This document shows, piece by piece, positions 8,680-17,608 of a stretch of 64,000 bases of DNA. The notes beneath the pieces are model-generated. The model was not told the origin of the DNA. It worked only from the letters and a program-made list of their open reading frames with translations, and did no database searches. The stretch lies in NCBI GenBank assembly GCA_900143615.1, contig FREU01000001.1, forward strand, positions 8,941-72,940. Reading direction: 5' to 3'. Positions within the stretch are counted from its first letter, which is position 1. Each line of letters opens with the position of its first letter. This DNA comes from Rhodobacteraceae bacterium Alg231-30 (GTDB lineage Bacteria; Pseudomonadota; Alphaproteobacteria; Rhodobacterales; Rhodobacteraceae). The translations under genes were made by a program, and so were the position numbers.

Positions 8680-9843
8680 CTATCCCCACACCTGTTCGAA
8701 GATGCGCGTGAAGTTGCCTCCCATCACCTTCTTGACGTCCTCGTCAGAGTATCCGCGCAACCACATTTCATCGATAATGGCAGCATAGATTTTCGCGGCT
8801 TCCCCGATGCCAGTTGTTGCCAATTTGTTTACCGCCGCGCTGAGCCCGCCGTCGTCGAATTGCTCCGGGTTAGATTTCCCAAACTCATAAATCTTGGACC
8901 AGTCAAAGCCGTCGTCAGAGCTTAGCCCCACGTTGTCGATGCTGGTTAAATCCCGCATGTAGTCAATCCGATCGACAACATCCTGAGGACGGGTGAGTTC
9001 CGTCTGGGGGCTGATCATGATGAAGGGCAGCATGCAAAGGCTAACCACACCGCCGGTATCCGCAACCGCCTGAATCCGCTCATCGGAACTTGTCCGCAGA
9101 CGAATTTCTCCTTCGGGATAGCCGGAGTATAGCGCGTGCACGGAAGAATGCGTTTCAATAACAGGTAAGTCGGGGCGCATTTGTTTTGCATATTCGATGG
9201 TGCTCAGCGCGGTGGGTTCGCTGGCATGAGACGTATCAACGAGCACGCCATGCCTTTGCATCGCATCAACGACTGCCTTGCCATAGGCCGAGATTGGCCC
9301 CGGGTTCAGGACAAAATTACCATCCCCTGCACGCTGACGCTCATTATAGGCCAAGCCCATTGTACCAAGCCCCATGGACTTTGCCACAGGCATGTAGATG
9401 TCCGGCTGGTTGTTAAGAATCTCCGCAGACTGAGAGTTCCAGAAGAAGCCGTACTTTCCTTCTTCATGAGCCCGCCGGATGTCGCCTGCAGAACGCACCA
9501 CCAAGAAGCGATCGTCTGCATCGATTTTGCGCAGGTTGTAGCTTGTTTCTCGAGCGAAAGTGTCAAAGTCGTTGATGCCTTGCGCGGTCGTAACACCCGT
9601 CGCCGTGATGCCAGCGTCAAGCGCTCTGGTGTAATATTCGTCCCACATCTCGGGGCGCGTGGCGGTTTGCTCAAAGTTTGCGTTCAGCGAGTCGATGGCA
9701 ACAATTTCCTTTAGGAATTGGGCTGCCTTGTCACTAGACTCCCAAACAGGACTATATTCGCTGGCCCATGCGATTTTCCCGCAGCTCGCTGATAGTGCAG
9801 CCGCTGCGCCGGCCGTTTTTAGAAATGCGCGTCTGTTTTGCAT
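8680..9843 (-). CDS. Membrane dipeptidase (peptidase M19) family protein, Tat-exported
   Basis: A 387-residue protein with a twin-arginine signal ('NRRAFLKTAGAAAALSA'), so it is probably folded with metal before export. M19/renal-dipeptidase hallmarks are 'GVLVDTSHASEPTALS', 'VIETHSSVHALY' (the two later metal His) and the C-terminal 'VMGGNFTRIFEQVW'. The N-terminal HxD metal motif is not evident: the corresponding segment reads 'IVAIDSLNANF', and the usual bridging-Glu segment reads 'YGFFWNSQSAEIL'. It may belong to a variant clade with an altered metal centre. A dipeptidase or amidase role fits its neighbour, a second metal-dependent amidohydrolase, but the substrate is unknown. Confidence 0.85.
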   Translation of the reverse strand: MQNRRAFLKTAGAAAALSASCGKIAWASEYSPVWESSDKAAQFLKEIVAIDSLNANFEQTATRPEMWDEYYTRALDAGITATGVTTAQGINDFDTFARETSYNLRKIDADDRFLVVRSAGDIRRAHEEGKYGFFWNSQSAEILNNQPDIYMPVAKSMGLGTMGLAYNERQRAGDGNFVLNPGPISAYGKAVVDAMQRHGVLVDTSHASEPTALSTIEYAKQMRPDLPVIETHSSVHALYSGYPEGEIRLRTSSDERIQAVADTGGVVSLCMLPFIMISPQTELTRPQDVVDRIDYMRDLTSIDNVGLSSDDGFDWSKIYEFGKSNPEQFDDGGLSAAVNKLATTGIGEAAKIYAAIIDEMWLRGYSDEDVKKVMGGNFTRIFEQVWG

Positions 9844-9941
9844 TGTAAAATTCTCCTAACCAATATCGTTTGGTTTTCTTCTGCAGGCTCCCCTTGACCC
9901 GCCGACTATGTGCTTTGAACAGCTATTTCGATTGTGAAATA

Positions 9942-10027
9942 GGTGCGCGGGGTGCCGAGGTAATTTCACCCCGCGCGACACTCAATCGAGTGTATTCTTG
10001 CAGATCACGCAGCCTTGCATAATCAAG
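9942..10027. repeat. Duplicated 3' end of the amidohydrolase gene with its hairpin (copy A)
   Basis: This segment matches 10459-10544 with a constant offset of 517 bp; the 31 bp at 9963-9993 are perfectly matched. On the minus strand it encodes a ghost of the amidohydrolase C-terminus ('KNTLD' then stop). It contains a perfect 10-bp hairpin (GCGCGGGGTG/CACCCCGCGC), better than that in copy B. The two copies flank the small GYD-like gene as direct repeats. Confidence 0.8.
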
Positions 10028-10035
10028 GGCTAATA

Positions 10036-10434
10036 CTACTCTGCCGGTGTCGTAAACTCTGGTACCCTCTTCAGCGCCTCGACCATGTCAGCGCTCGTCA
10101 TCAGTTCAATGAAAGTGTAGTTCTTCAGAACGCCTTGGCTGAGGCGGGCCGCATACATTGCCTGTACCATGGCAGGATCGTCCGGCACCCGCACAGTGAT
10201 GTAATTCCGGCCGTCGGCCATGCCCCAAAAATAACTGATCATCTCGCCACCCATTGCGGCCATAGCATCACCCATGCTCTTTCCCCGGTCAGTGGGGTTC
10301 TCGATCATGATCTGCCAAGCCTCCGTGGACGGCTCTCCGATCCCCAGATAGTATCGGCTGCGAAGTTCTTCTGCGTGCAGGCCGGTCGCGAAAACCAGCG
10401 CGCCTGTAAGTACGGACAATAATAGTCGTTTCAT
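10036..10434 (-). CDS. Small exported GYD-domain-like protein
   Basis: A 132-residue protein with a clear Sec signal peptide (cleavage likely after 'FATGLHA'). The rest resembles small alpha/beta GYD/dimeric-ferredoxin-like folds ('RYYLGIGEPSTEAWQIMIE', 'ADGRNYITVRVPDD'), which lack known catalytic residues. It lies 64 bp downstream of the amidohydrolase gene and upstream of the dipeptidase gene on the same strand, so it is probably co-transcribed. Direct repeats of about 85 bp flank it. Function unknown; the assignment to the GYD fold is tentative. Confidence 0.7.
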   Translation of the reverse strand: MKRLLLSVLTGALVFATGLHAEELRSRYYLGIGEPSTEAWQIMIENPTDRGKSMGDAMAAMGGEMISYFWGMADGRNYITVRVPDDPAMVQAMYAARLSQGVLKNYTFIELMTSADMVEALKRVPEFTTPAE

Positions 10435-10458
10435 TGGCTCTTCTCCTCCATTGAACTG

Positions 10459-10544
10459 GGTACGCGGGATTCCGAAGGGATTTCACCCCGCGCGACACTC
10501 AATCGAGTGTGTTCTTGTAGATTACGCCATCCTTCATGATCAGA
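10459..10544. repeat. Amidohydrolase 3' end and hairpin (copy B, the presumed original)
   Basis: This copy contains the true last codons of the amidohydrolase (stop at 10499-10501) plus the downstream imperfect hairpin. Its core 10480-10510 is the same as 9963-9993. A small stem ACACTC-AATC-GAGTGT lies in both copies. Confidence 0.8.
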
Positions 10545-11854
10545 TCGAAGTTGTTCTCGTAGTCGGTCATGATCATCGCGTCCTCGACCGGGTTGCCATC
10601 GACCAGAAGGATGTCGGCATAGGCACCTTCGGCGATCACGCCCAGCGGACCTTCAGGGTAGGGGTTGAGTTTGCCTGACAAGGCCAACAACTGACCGGCT
10701 TTAGAGGTTGCTTGCATTAGAATTTCGTGGGACGACCATTGCTCGAGACGGTACTTGAACTCATCGTTCTGTTTTGTGAGAGCGACAGGATCCCCAATAA
10801 TGTCGGTGGAAAAGGCGACTTTTTCGATCCCGAATTCTTTCAGCAACCGCATCTGGTTTCTCGCCCCGCCCTGAACCTCGAGGAACTTGGGCGCTGCCAA
10901 CGGACCAAGCGCTTTGGTGACTGTTTCGGCATCCAGCCCCAGCAGCGAGAAGAACGGCACAACCCAAACATCCGCGTCCTTGATCGCCTGCGCCGACACC
11001 TCAGTCATCAATTGTGCATGATCGATGCTCTGCACTCCTGCCTCAATGGATCGCAGAATGCCCTCGTCATTGTAGACGTGCACAAGAACGTAAGTATCCC
11101 AATCTGCCGCAGCCTTGACGGCCGCTTCCAGTTCTTCCGGTAAAAATTGAACGGTGTGCAATGGGTCTACGCTGGAAGACACACCTCCGCCGGCCATGAC
11201 CTTGATTTGCGTTGCGCCCAGACGCAGCGCTTCCCGCGTCGCCCGCAGAACTTCTGGAACACCGTCAGCAAGAAACTCTACGTGCTGGTTGAAGAATGAG
11301 GGCGAAGCACCTTCGAAGTTTGGGTGTGGTTCCGTGTAGTGCCGATGCTCTCCATGCCCGGAGGTTTGTGAGATCACAGGGCCGGACGGATAGATTCGCG
11401 GGCCGACAGCCTTGCCCCGGTCGATGGCTTTCTGAAGGCCAATCGCCGGTCCACCCGCATCGCGCACGGAGGTAAAGCCGCGCAACAGCATCTTTTCCGC
11501 CTCGATCGTGGAAACTGCCCCCCAGTACATCCAATCAAAATTGTCCCTGAGGTCCGCGACCGGTTCTGTGATTGCCATGTGAACGTGGGCATCGATCAAT
11601 CCCGGCATCAGCGTGCGTCCGCCACCGTCGATCACGGTGGCGTCCGGCGCATCAATAGTGTTGGTCGTGACCTCCTTGATAAGATTGCCTTCGACCAGAA
11701 CGCTCGCGTTCTCGATCCGCGCTTCATTCACGCCGTCAAAGATATGAACGTTGGTAAACAAGGTTTGTGGGAGCGCGTCTTGAGCATGCGATTGGCTTGC
11801 ACCGGCTAAAACCAAAGCAAACGCGGCAAGCGCATTGTGTCTCATGTGTATCAT
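10499..11854 (-). CDS. Exported metal-dependent amidohydrolase (Xaa-Pro dipeptidase/imidazolonepropionase-like)
   Basis: A 451-residue amidohydrolase-superfamily TIM-barrel enzyme with a Sec signal ending near 'AGASQSHAQ'. The metal-site order is as in the family: HxH in 'LMPGLIDAHVHMA', Lys in 'TQIKVMAGGGVSS' (often carboxylated), His in 'YVLVHVYND', His in 'QSIDHAQLMT', and Asp in 'VAFSTDIIGD'. Such periplasmic members hydrolyse prolyl dipeptides, lactams or similar amide bonds; the substrate here cannot be told. It is the first gene of the minus-strand set with the GYD-like protein, dipeptidase and HupE-like protein, and it faces the AraC gene across about 240 bp. An alternative start three codons in ('MRHNALAAF') is possible. 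Confidence 0.9.
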   Translation of the reverse strand: MIHMRHNALAAFALVLAGASQSHAQDALPQTLFTNVHIFDGVNEARIENASVLVEGNLIKEVTTNTIDAPDATVIDGGGRTLMPGLIDAHVHMAITEPVADLRDNFDWMYWGAVSTIEAEKMLLRGFTSVRDAGGPAIGLQKAIDRGKAVGPRIYPSGPVISQTSGHGEHRHYTEPHPNFEGASPSFFNQHVEFLADGVPEVLRATREALRLGATQIKVMAGGGVSSSVDPLHTVQFLPEELEAAVKAAADWDTYVLVHVYNDEGILRSIEAGVQSIDHAQLMTEVSAQAIKDADVWVVPFFSLLGLDAETVTKALGPLAAPKFLEVQGGARNQMRLLKEFGIEKVAFSTDIIGDPVALTKQNDEFKYRLEQWSSHEILMQATSKAGQLLALSGKLNPYPEGPLGVIAEGAYADILLVDGNPVEDAMIMTDYENNFDLIMKDGVIYKNTLD

Positions 11855-12091
11855 TAGCTTTTCTTTCCTTATGGGATTGCCGGCTTGCGTGGCACCATGA
11901 CCGGTCTAAAAATACAGGCTTGAATCACTTTTCTGCTTGGGAGTGTGTCCCAAATCTCGATTTTCTCCATGACATTTCAGCGCAGTCAAAGTTGATTTTC
12001 GCGTCGAAATGTCATGTGATGCGTGTGTTTTCCGGAAAGCTGCATATTCTAAACAGCACGTTGTCATACTTACCCACGGAGAAACCCCTCC

Positions 12092-13099
12092 TTGCCCACA
12101 TCAATTCCAATGGTTCGAGGAACGATCCTGCTTCCGGTCCTGAAGCGTCTGAAGACGCTGGGGCTGGATGTTCAATCGTTGCTTGCGCAGCACGAGTTGA
12201 AAGATGCGGATCTTTCTGATGCGAATACATATGTTCAAAACGAAACGGTCTATCGTATTTATTCCGACGCTGCGGATTTGGTCGGCGACCCAACGCTTTG
12301 TGCGTCCATCGGGGCAAGTGTTGACTTGCAGAAAATGCTCGTTTTCGGCGACCAGCTGACCCACTCTTCAAACCTTGGCGACCTGTTGATCCGCTTCGTT
12401 CAAGCTGTTTCCAATGACACCACCCTCATCACGCAAAGCCTGCTCGTGGAAAATGCGACTGCGAGATTTGGGGCCAGGCGCAATTTCTCGACCAAGGTTT
12501 CACCTGCGCACAGTGATGCGTTCATGGTGGGGCTATGGGTTGGACTGCTGCGCAATACTGTTGATCGGAATTGGGATCCCTCAAGAGTTCTGGTGCAAAC
12601 TGCGGATCCCATGCTGATCCCGAAACCTTTTCACGGCGTCACATTGCTTAAAAACGACGGGACAGGGTTTTCAATTCAATTTCCCGCTGCCTGGTTGTCA
12701 AAACCGATCCGACACATCCACAGGGCAGAAGCATCACCTCCTAAGGTTGATGTTCTCGAAGCCCATTTGGCGCCGGATTTCGTTGAAGCCACACGCAGCA
12801 TTCTAAAGCCCCATATCTGGGGTAAAGGACTGAAAGCGGACGCCGCTGCGGAAATCTGCGGGTACACCAAGTCGACACTTGGTCGTCGCCTCGCGGAGCA
12901 CGGTACAACGATTTCCGATGTACTGACCGATCTGAGATTGGAAATTGCACAGTCCAAACTGAATATAGCTGAAGCGTCCATTCAAGAGATCGCCCTTGGC
13001 CTCGGCTATTCCGACGCAACAGCCTTTTCACGAGCGTTCAAAAAGAACAGCGGCCTGTCGCCAAGTCAGTACAGACACCAAATGGAAACTCCGAAATGA
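12092..13099 (+). CDS. AraC-family transcriptional regulator
   Basis: A 335-residue regulator. The N-terminal two thirds match the arabinose-binding-like sensor domain of OruR/ArgR-type AraC proteins. Residues of about 235-330 hold two helix-turn-helix motifs ('AAEICGYTKSTLGRRLAEHG' and 'IQEIALGLGYSDATAFSRAF'). The start is taken as TTG at 12092 because GGAG stands 10 nt upstream (12078-12081); the ATG at 12110 is the alternative. It is divergent from the amidohydrolase operon, which it may control, and overlaps the following DoxX-like gene by 4 bp. Confidence 0.88.
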   Translation: MPTSIPMVRGTILLPVLKRLKTLGLDVQSLLAQHELKDADLSDANTYVQNETVYRIYSDAADLVGDPTLCASIGASVDLQKMLVFGDQLTHSSNLGDLLIRFVQAVSNDTTLITQSLLVENATARFGARRNFSTKVSPAHSDAFMVGLWVGLLRNTVDRNWDPSRVLVQTADPMLIPKPFHGVTLLKNDGTGFSIQFPAAWLSKPIRHIHRAEASPPKVDVLEAHLAPDFVEATRSILKPHIWGKGLKADAAAEICGYTKSTLGRRLAEHGTTISDVLTDLRLEIAQSKLNIAEASIQEIALGLGYSDATAFSRAFKKNSGLSPSQYRHQMETPK

Positions 13100-13437
13100 C
13101 CCTTTCAATTATCACTGGCGTTTTGTCAGCCTTTTTCCTGTTTGCGAGTTCGATCAAGATTTTCGGCTGGCAGGAAACTATATTCCGGGTCCAGCTTGAA
13201 ATGTTCGAAAGTTACGGGTTGAACCGAACCATCATGCGGCTTGTCGGGGTCGTCGAGCTGTTCGGAGCAGTTGCAATCTGGTTCCAATCTTCCTGGGTCG
13301 GTCCACTTGGTGCGCTCGCGTTGCTGGGCACATCCGTTGGAGCGATATGCTGCCATCTGAAGTTCGACACGTGGAAGCAAGGTATTCCCGCGATGATAAC
13401 GGGGACGCTTTCGGCTCTTGTTTTGTACTCTGGGTAG
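13096..13437 (+). CDS. DoxX-like small membrane protein
   Basis: A 113-residue protein with four predicted membrane helices and the DoxX-family pattern ('SSIKIFGWQE', 'RLVGVVELFGAVAIW', 'HLKFDTWKQGIPAMI'). The ATGA overlap with the AraC gene indicates coupled translation. Members are linked to redox stress or quinone-related roles in some bacteria; nothing here fixes the function. Confidence 0.8.
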   Translation: MTLSIITGVLSAFFLFASSIKIFGWQETIFRVQLEMFESYGLNRTIMRLVGVVELFGAVAIWFQSSWVGPLGALALLGTSVGAICCHLKFDTWKQGIPAMITGTLSALVLYSG

Positions 13438-13596
13438 AGGCATTCGATTACCCGTCACAGAGCCCGCAGGATAAGTCCGTCCGAGGCACGGGGACCTGCG
13501 TTCACGCCCCGATTTGTGTAACAAAGCGCCAAAAAATTAACAAGCAGCGAGCCCGTCTATCGCGTAGATTTTAGGCAAACCGCCCAGAGAGTGCCT

Positions 13597-14463
13597 TTAT
13601 TCCGACAGAGCTCCTCGCACCCATTTATGGGCTGGGTCGTTTTCGTTGATTTCACTCCAAAGCATCGAGATTGCTACTGTGGATAGGTCAAACGGACCGG
13701 GCATTGCTTTTAATTTCCCGCTGCTTGATGCCTGTTCTGCAAATAGTTTTGGCAGAAAGGCAATGAGATCAGACCCTTCCAAAAACGGCTTCTGCATATA
13801 GAGATGTTCGGTTGTAATCCGAACTTTGCGCTTAAACCCATGAGCGTTGGCAAAGGTGCTGACTGGATCATGAACTCTATCAGAATACGAGAGTGTAACG
13901 TGTGGATAGCGGAACACAGCCTCCGCCGACCAATCATTCAGAGCGGGGTGGTTTACGTCCAGCAAACACACTCGAGGATCCTCGCGGATGAGAGAATTCC
14001 GAAGGCTGGCATAGTTTTTGTTTTCCCTACCAACGACCAAGTCGATCTTGCCTTCGTCAAGCAGCTTATAGCTTGTTGGGGTGCATACATTGACCGCGAA
14101 ATCCAAGTCTGGCGCCTGCTCTTGAATGCGTTGCATAGGCTCGGCCAAAATCTCTGCAATCAAGAAATCGTGCGTGTGAATGCTGAATGTTCGCTTTATT
14201 TTTTCGGGATGCAACTCGCCAAGATCGGACATTTCTGCGATCTCGCTAAATATCCGCTCAAGATATGCGCTTAGTTCAACCGCACGAGGTGTCAATTTCA
14301 TGTGCTTCCCTGTGCGCACCAGAAGTGGGTCGTCAAAGTGCTCTCGCAGCTTTCGCAAAGAATGGCTCATTGCTGGCTGGGTCACACACATGCTGTCAGC
14401 CGCGCGACCAACATGACGCTCCTTGATAAGTGCGCGTAGGGATCTGAGAAGATTGAGATCCAT
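13597..14463 (-). CDS. LysR-family transcriptional regulator
   Basis: A 288-residue protein. The N-terminal winged HTH reads 'AADSMCVTQPAMSHSLRKLR', then 'DDPLLVRTGKHMKLTPRA'. The C-terminal part is the effector-binding domain of the NodD/PcpR-like group. The frame opens at 14496, but the ATG at 14463 ('MDLNLLRSL') is the typical LysR start and is preferred. It is transcribed away from the CcdA-like/cytochrome block across about 400 bp, so it is the natural candidate to regulate that block. No operator was assigned. Confidence 0.9.
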   Translation of the reverse strand: MDLNLLRSLRALIKERHVGRAADSMCVTQPAMSHSLRKLREHFDDPLLVRTGKHMKLTPRAVELSAYLERIFSEIAEMSDLGELHPEKIKRTFSIHTHDFLIAEILAEPMQRIQEQAPDLDFAVNVCTPTSYKLLDEGKIDLVVGRENKNYASLRNSLIREDPRVCLLDVNHPALNDWSAEAVFRYPHVTLSYSDRVHDPVSTFANAHGFKRKVRITTEHLYMQKPFLEGSDLIAFLPKLFAEQASSSGKLKAMPGPFDLSTVAISMLWSEINENDPAHKWVRGALSE

Positions 14464-14860
14464 TGAATAACTCTCCGTAATGCCGCTCATTAGCAACTAT
14501 CATTTTTGTTTATGGGAATGGTGGTCCACATATTGTCGCAGAAAGGATGATCGCCAAGTGATGCCACATCTAGATTCCATTGCGACCTTACCAAAGACTC
14601 GCTCACCCTCAGCGGGAGGAAGGGCCACTATGAACGACTTAGTTGTTCGTGTGGCGTTGGGAAGTGGCGCAAATTTCCTGCAGCGGCACTGGGAAGACTG
14701 GCTGGTTCGCGACAGCTGGAAGCAAGTCATTCTTGTCAGACGTTTTTGAAACATATCTGACGACTCCCCTCCACCAGTCACTAGAAACCGCCATCGTGGC
14801 GGGCGCATCGGGTTACTTCCGATGGCTGGATACCTGTGTCTTTTCGCTCTAAGGTCTCAA
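14464..14860. other. Divergent regulatory region between the LysR and CcdA-like genes
   Basis: About 400 bp with no convincing gene. The in-frame extension of the CcdA-like ORF to 14822 lacks a ribosome site and family similarity. Promoters for both directions and LysR sites are expected here, but none could be fixed by eye. Confidence 0.5.
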
Positions 14861-16282
14861 ATGTCTGACATCACGTCTGGTCATCCGTTTTCCAAATTTT
14901 CTGTGTCCCGTCGTCCAAAAGCACTCTTCTGGACACTGATCAGCACGGTTGTGCTCGCGCTAATCACCTTTTCTTGGTTAGCCATTCCGTATGCGGTCAA
15001 TGGAGTTTCTCTGCTCACACGCACTGGTGAGACCGTGCAAGAAGAGCGCCGTGAACACTCAATGACGTTGTCGCAGTTTCTCTCTCGCCAAGCGTATTTC
15101 CCAGGCGGGATCGAGGTCAAAACGCTTTTTGCCAACGAAACATATTTTGACCTCGCGGATCGAGGCAACTTGGCCGAGTATTATGCCCCGCAAGACAACT
15201 ATGTCTTTTTCATTACTGAAGATGTGCACACCGGCTTGCTGCCATTCGGGCAGCCAGATGCAACGCTTAGAATTGGTGATGCGATCTTAAAGCCTATCCT
15301 GATGGAAGGTCCTGCAGAAGCCAGCCATCACCGCATGACTATCGCCGCGTTCCCGAAATTGGACGCTGACGGGGAACCTTACCTGCAGGACGGGCAGGCG
15401 GGCGAGCTGCGACTGATCCTACGTCACAAATGGGACCGCTCGATGGTGATGGGGGATACGGTTCAGCCTGTGATGACCAACCTTGTTTGGCGGATGCCGA
15501 TGGAGGTTCCCGCTGAGATGTTGGAAAAACCCGGCATCGGGGGGGCAATTGCGGCTTCGCTTTCTGTCGGTCTCTTGGCGGCGGTTTTGACCCCCTGTCT
15601 GTTGCAGCTTTCGGTGGTTTTCATGGCGACAATGAGCGCGTCAGGCGCTGAAGCCGTCAGCACCAGTGGTGGGGTAACCCGTACGGCGCAAAAACGCATT
15701 CTTGTGGCGGCTTCGGCCTTTGTGCTGGGCTATATCATCCTGTTTACAATGGCGGGTGCTTTGATCGGTGGCTTAGGCAAACAGGCGCAGATCGCCTTTG
15801 CCGTGTACTCCCGCCCTGTGGCGATTGGCTCAGGTATTCTGGTCATTCTCTTTGGCCTCCGGCTCGGCATCCGCTCCAACGCACCGATGCTGTGCAAGTT
15901 GCCCGGCGCGGCCTTGATGCAGCGCATGAAGGGCGGGTCTACCTTTGGTAATGTGATGATTGCCATTGTCTACAATTTGGGCTGCATGAGCTGCTTTGGC
16001 GGCGCTATTATTGCGACCCTTTTCATATACGTCGGAGCGCTTGGATCGGCGTGGACTGGCGCGGTCACTATGGGGGCTTTTGCCCTCGGGCTGGGAGTGC
16101 CCTTTTTAGTGGCCGCGCTCTTTTTTAGTCGAGTAGAACCTTTGATCCTTGCTGTTTCAAAATACCGTCGCGGTGTTGGACTAGTCAGTTCACTTGTGGT
16201 GATCGGCTTTGGCGTGCTGTTGGTAACGGACAATTTCCACACACTTTCCGATCAGCTCTATCCACTTTTGGGGTTGGGATAA
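14861..16282 (+). CDS. CcdA/DsbD-like thiol-redox membrane protein with large extracytoplasmic N-domain
   Basis: About 473 residues from the ATG at 14861. One membrane helix at about 24-44 is followed by an extracytoplasmic domain of about 170 residues of unknown type. From about residue 225 there is a membrane domain of about six helices like CcdA/DsbD. Cysteines sit where the family carries electrons: Cys-246 in 'AVLTPCLLQLS', and Cys-375/Cys-378 in 'YNLGCMSCFGGA'. CcdA/DsbD proteins move reducing equivalents from cytoplasmic thioredoxin to the periplasm, for example for cytochrome c heme attachment. Its stop overlaps the next start (TAATG). Three c-type cytochromes downstream make a maturation or redox-recycling role plausible, but this is inference. 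The N-domain is not DsbD-alpha as far as I can see. Confidence 0.82.
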   Translation: MSDITSGHPFSKFSVSRRPKALFWTLISTVVLALITFSWLAIPYAVNGVSLLTRTGETVQEERREHSMTLSQFLSRQAYFPGGIEVKTLFANETYFDLADRGNLAEYYAPQDNYVFFITEDVHTGLLPFGQPDATLRIGDAILKPILMEGPAEASHHRMTIAAFPKLDADGEPYLQDGQAGELRLILRHKWDRSMVMGDTVQPVMTNLVWRMPMEVPAEMLEKPGIGGAIAASLSVGLLAAVLTPCLLQLSVVFMATMSASGAEAVSTSGGVTRTAQKRILVAASAFVLGYIILFTMAGALIGGLGKQAQIAFAVYSRPVAIGSGILVILFGLRLGIRSNAPMLCKLPGAALMQRMKGGSTFGNVMIAIVYNLGCMSCFGGAIIATLFIYVGALGSAWTGAVTMGAFALGLGVPFLVAALFFSRVEPLILAVSKYRRGVGLVSSLVVIGFGVLLVTDNFHTLSDQLYPLLGLG

Positions 16283-17433
16283 TGGAAAGCCAAAAGAACA
16301 TCTCACGTCGTGCCTTTTTGGGCAGCGCAGCAGCACTCTTGGCGTCATCACCGGGTTGGGCCAGATCTACCTCGCAAGCCCCGCTTTGGGACGGTGCGCG
16401 ATTTGCTTTTCTTTCCTCGGGGTCAGAACCTCGGATTGTCGCGGTCGACGTGGATAAGGGGCGGATTGAGACCAAGCTGGAGTTGCCTTTTGTCCCTAGT
16501 GAAATAGCGGTGTCTCAAAACCATAATTTGCTGATTGCGGCAAATCCGATCGGGCAGTCAGTGGGGTTCATAGACCTGGTGGGCCGTCAGTATTTGGGCG
16601 CGCAGCTGGTGGGGCTTGCGCCGGATGTGGTTCAGATCAGCCCCGGCGGCGATCTCGTTGCCTATGGTGGGCGGGACGGCCGCGTGTCTGTCTGGAACTT
16701 GCGGGACAACACCGTCCTGGTCCAGTTGCGGGGACTTGGGCCAATTGATGCGCTGACGTTCAGCCGTGATGGGCGTGGCTTGTTCTTTGTGGATCGGGAA
16801 AACATGCAGCTCTGCGCCATTGATCTGCGGGAGGGCGAAGTAGGGCTGCATATCAACCTGCCGGGCACACGTGGTGGGCGTGCCACGGCCATGTCGCGGT
16901 CGCTGGACGGGATGGCAGGGTATATTTCGTTGACGGATGACAACAAAGTAGTCGAGGTCGACTTTTTCACGATGTCAGTCAGTCGGGTTTTGGAGGTCAA
17001 GGCAGAGCCCAAGCGCCCATACGTCAGCGGTGACGGGCGGTTTGTGCTGATCCCGCATGAGGCCGGGCGCGCTGTATCGGTGATCTCCGCGGCCACATCC
17101 AGAGTTGTAGAGACAATCCAGCTTGATCATCCGGTGTCCGAAGTGGTGACCGGATGGCTCGAAAGCTGCGCTTTCGCCATGCCTGCACAAGGCAGCAAGG
17201 CATCTGTGGTTGATCTCGTCGAGCTGTCGATGACACGCCAAATCGATCTTGGCGGCGATGCCGGCGCAAGCCTCGTCAATTCAGATACCAGGGTGGTGAT
17301 CACACCTGTCCCGGAGCTTCAGGACATTCTGCTGATCGACACCAGTACGCAACAGATCGCAAAGACACTGTCGAGCGGTCTTGCAGACCTGCAACCGCCC
17401 CAAATGGGCGTGAGCGGTAATATCTGTCACTGA
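16282..17433 (+). CDS. Tat-exported WD40/YVTN-like beta-propeller protein
   Basis: A 383-residue protein with a twin-arginine leader ('SRRAFLGSAAALLASSPGWA'). The mature part consists of WD/YVTN-like blades ('VVQISPGGDLVAYGGRDGRV', 'DALTFSRDGRGLFFVDREN', 'MSRSLDGMAGYISLTDDNK'). No heme motif and few cysteines. Its start overlaps the stop of the CcdA-like gene, indicating coupled expression. Tat export suggests folding or cofactor insertion in the cytoplasm. It may be a partner or scaffold of the cytochrome c/propeller proteins encoded next; no enzymatic motif was recognised. Confidence 0.82.
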   Translation: MESQKNISRRAFLGSAAALLASSPGWARSTSQAPLWDGARFAFLSSGSEPRIVAVDVDKGRIETKLELPFVPSEIAVSQNHNLLIAANPIGQSVGFIDLVGRQYLGAQLVGLAPDVVQISPGGDLVAYGGRDGRVSVWNLRDNTVLVQLRGLGPIDALTFSRDGRGLFFVDRENMQLCAIDLREGEVGLHINLPGTRGGRATAMSRSLDGMAGYISLTDDNKVVEVDFFTMSVSRVLEVKAEPKRPYVSGDGRFVLIPHEAGRAVSVISAATSRVVETIQLDHPVSEVVTGWLESCAFAMPAQGSKASVVDLVELSMTRQIDLGGDAGASLVNSDTRVVITPVPELQDILLIDTSTQQIAKTLSSGLADLQPPQMGVSGNICH

Positions 17434-17608
17434 CCCAGTTTCGGGTTGGTTCCCTCATCTCTCCCCGAGGGTGGCAGATGTATCCACGCATCATCCGAAC
17501 AGGTCTACGGCCTGCTTTGGTGTCGCGACGCAAGATGACGACAAGCCGCGCCCAAGCGCGCGTGCGGCTTGTAGTTGGTGAAATGACCAGAAAAAGAAAG
17601 GATCGGTC

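Noticed and set aside
9942..10544. Direct repeats as a CRISPR-like or insertion-sequence target duplication
   Set aside because: Only two copies, 517 bp apart, and each contains the end of the amidohydrolase gene, so duplication of a gene tail explains them better.
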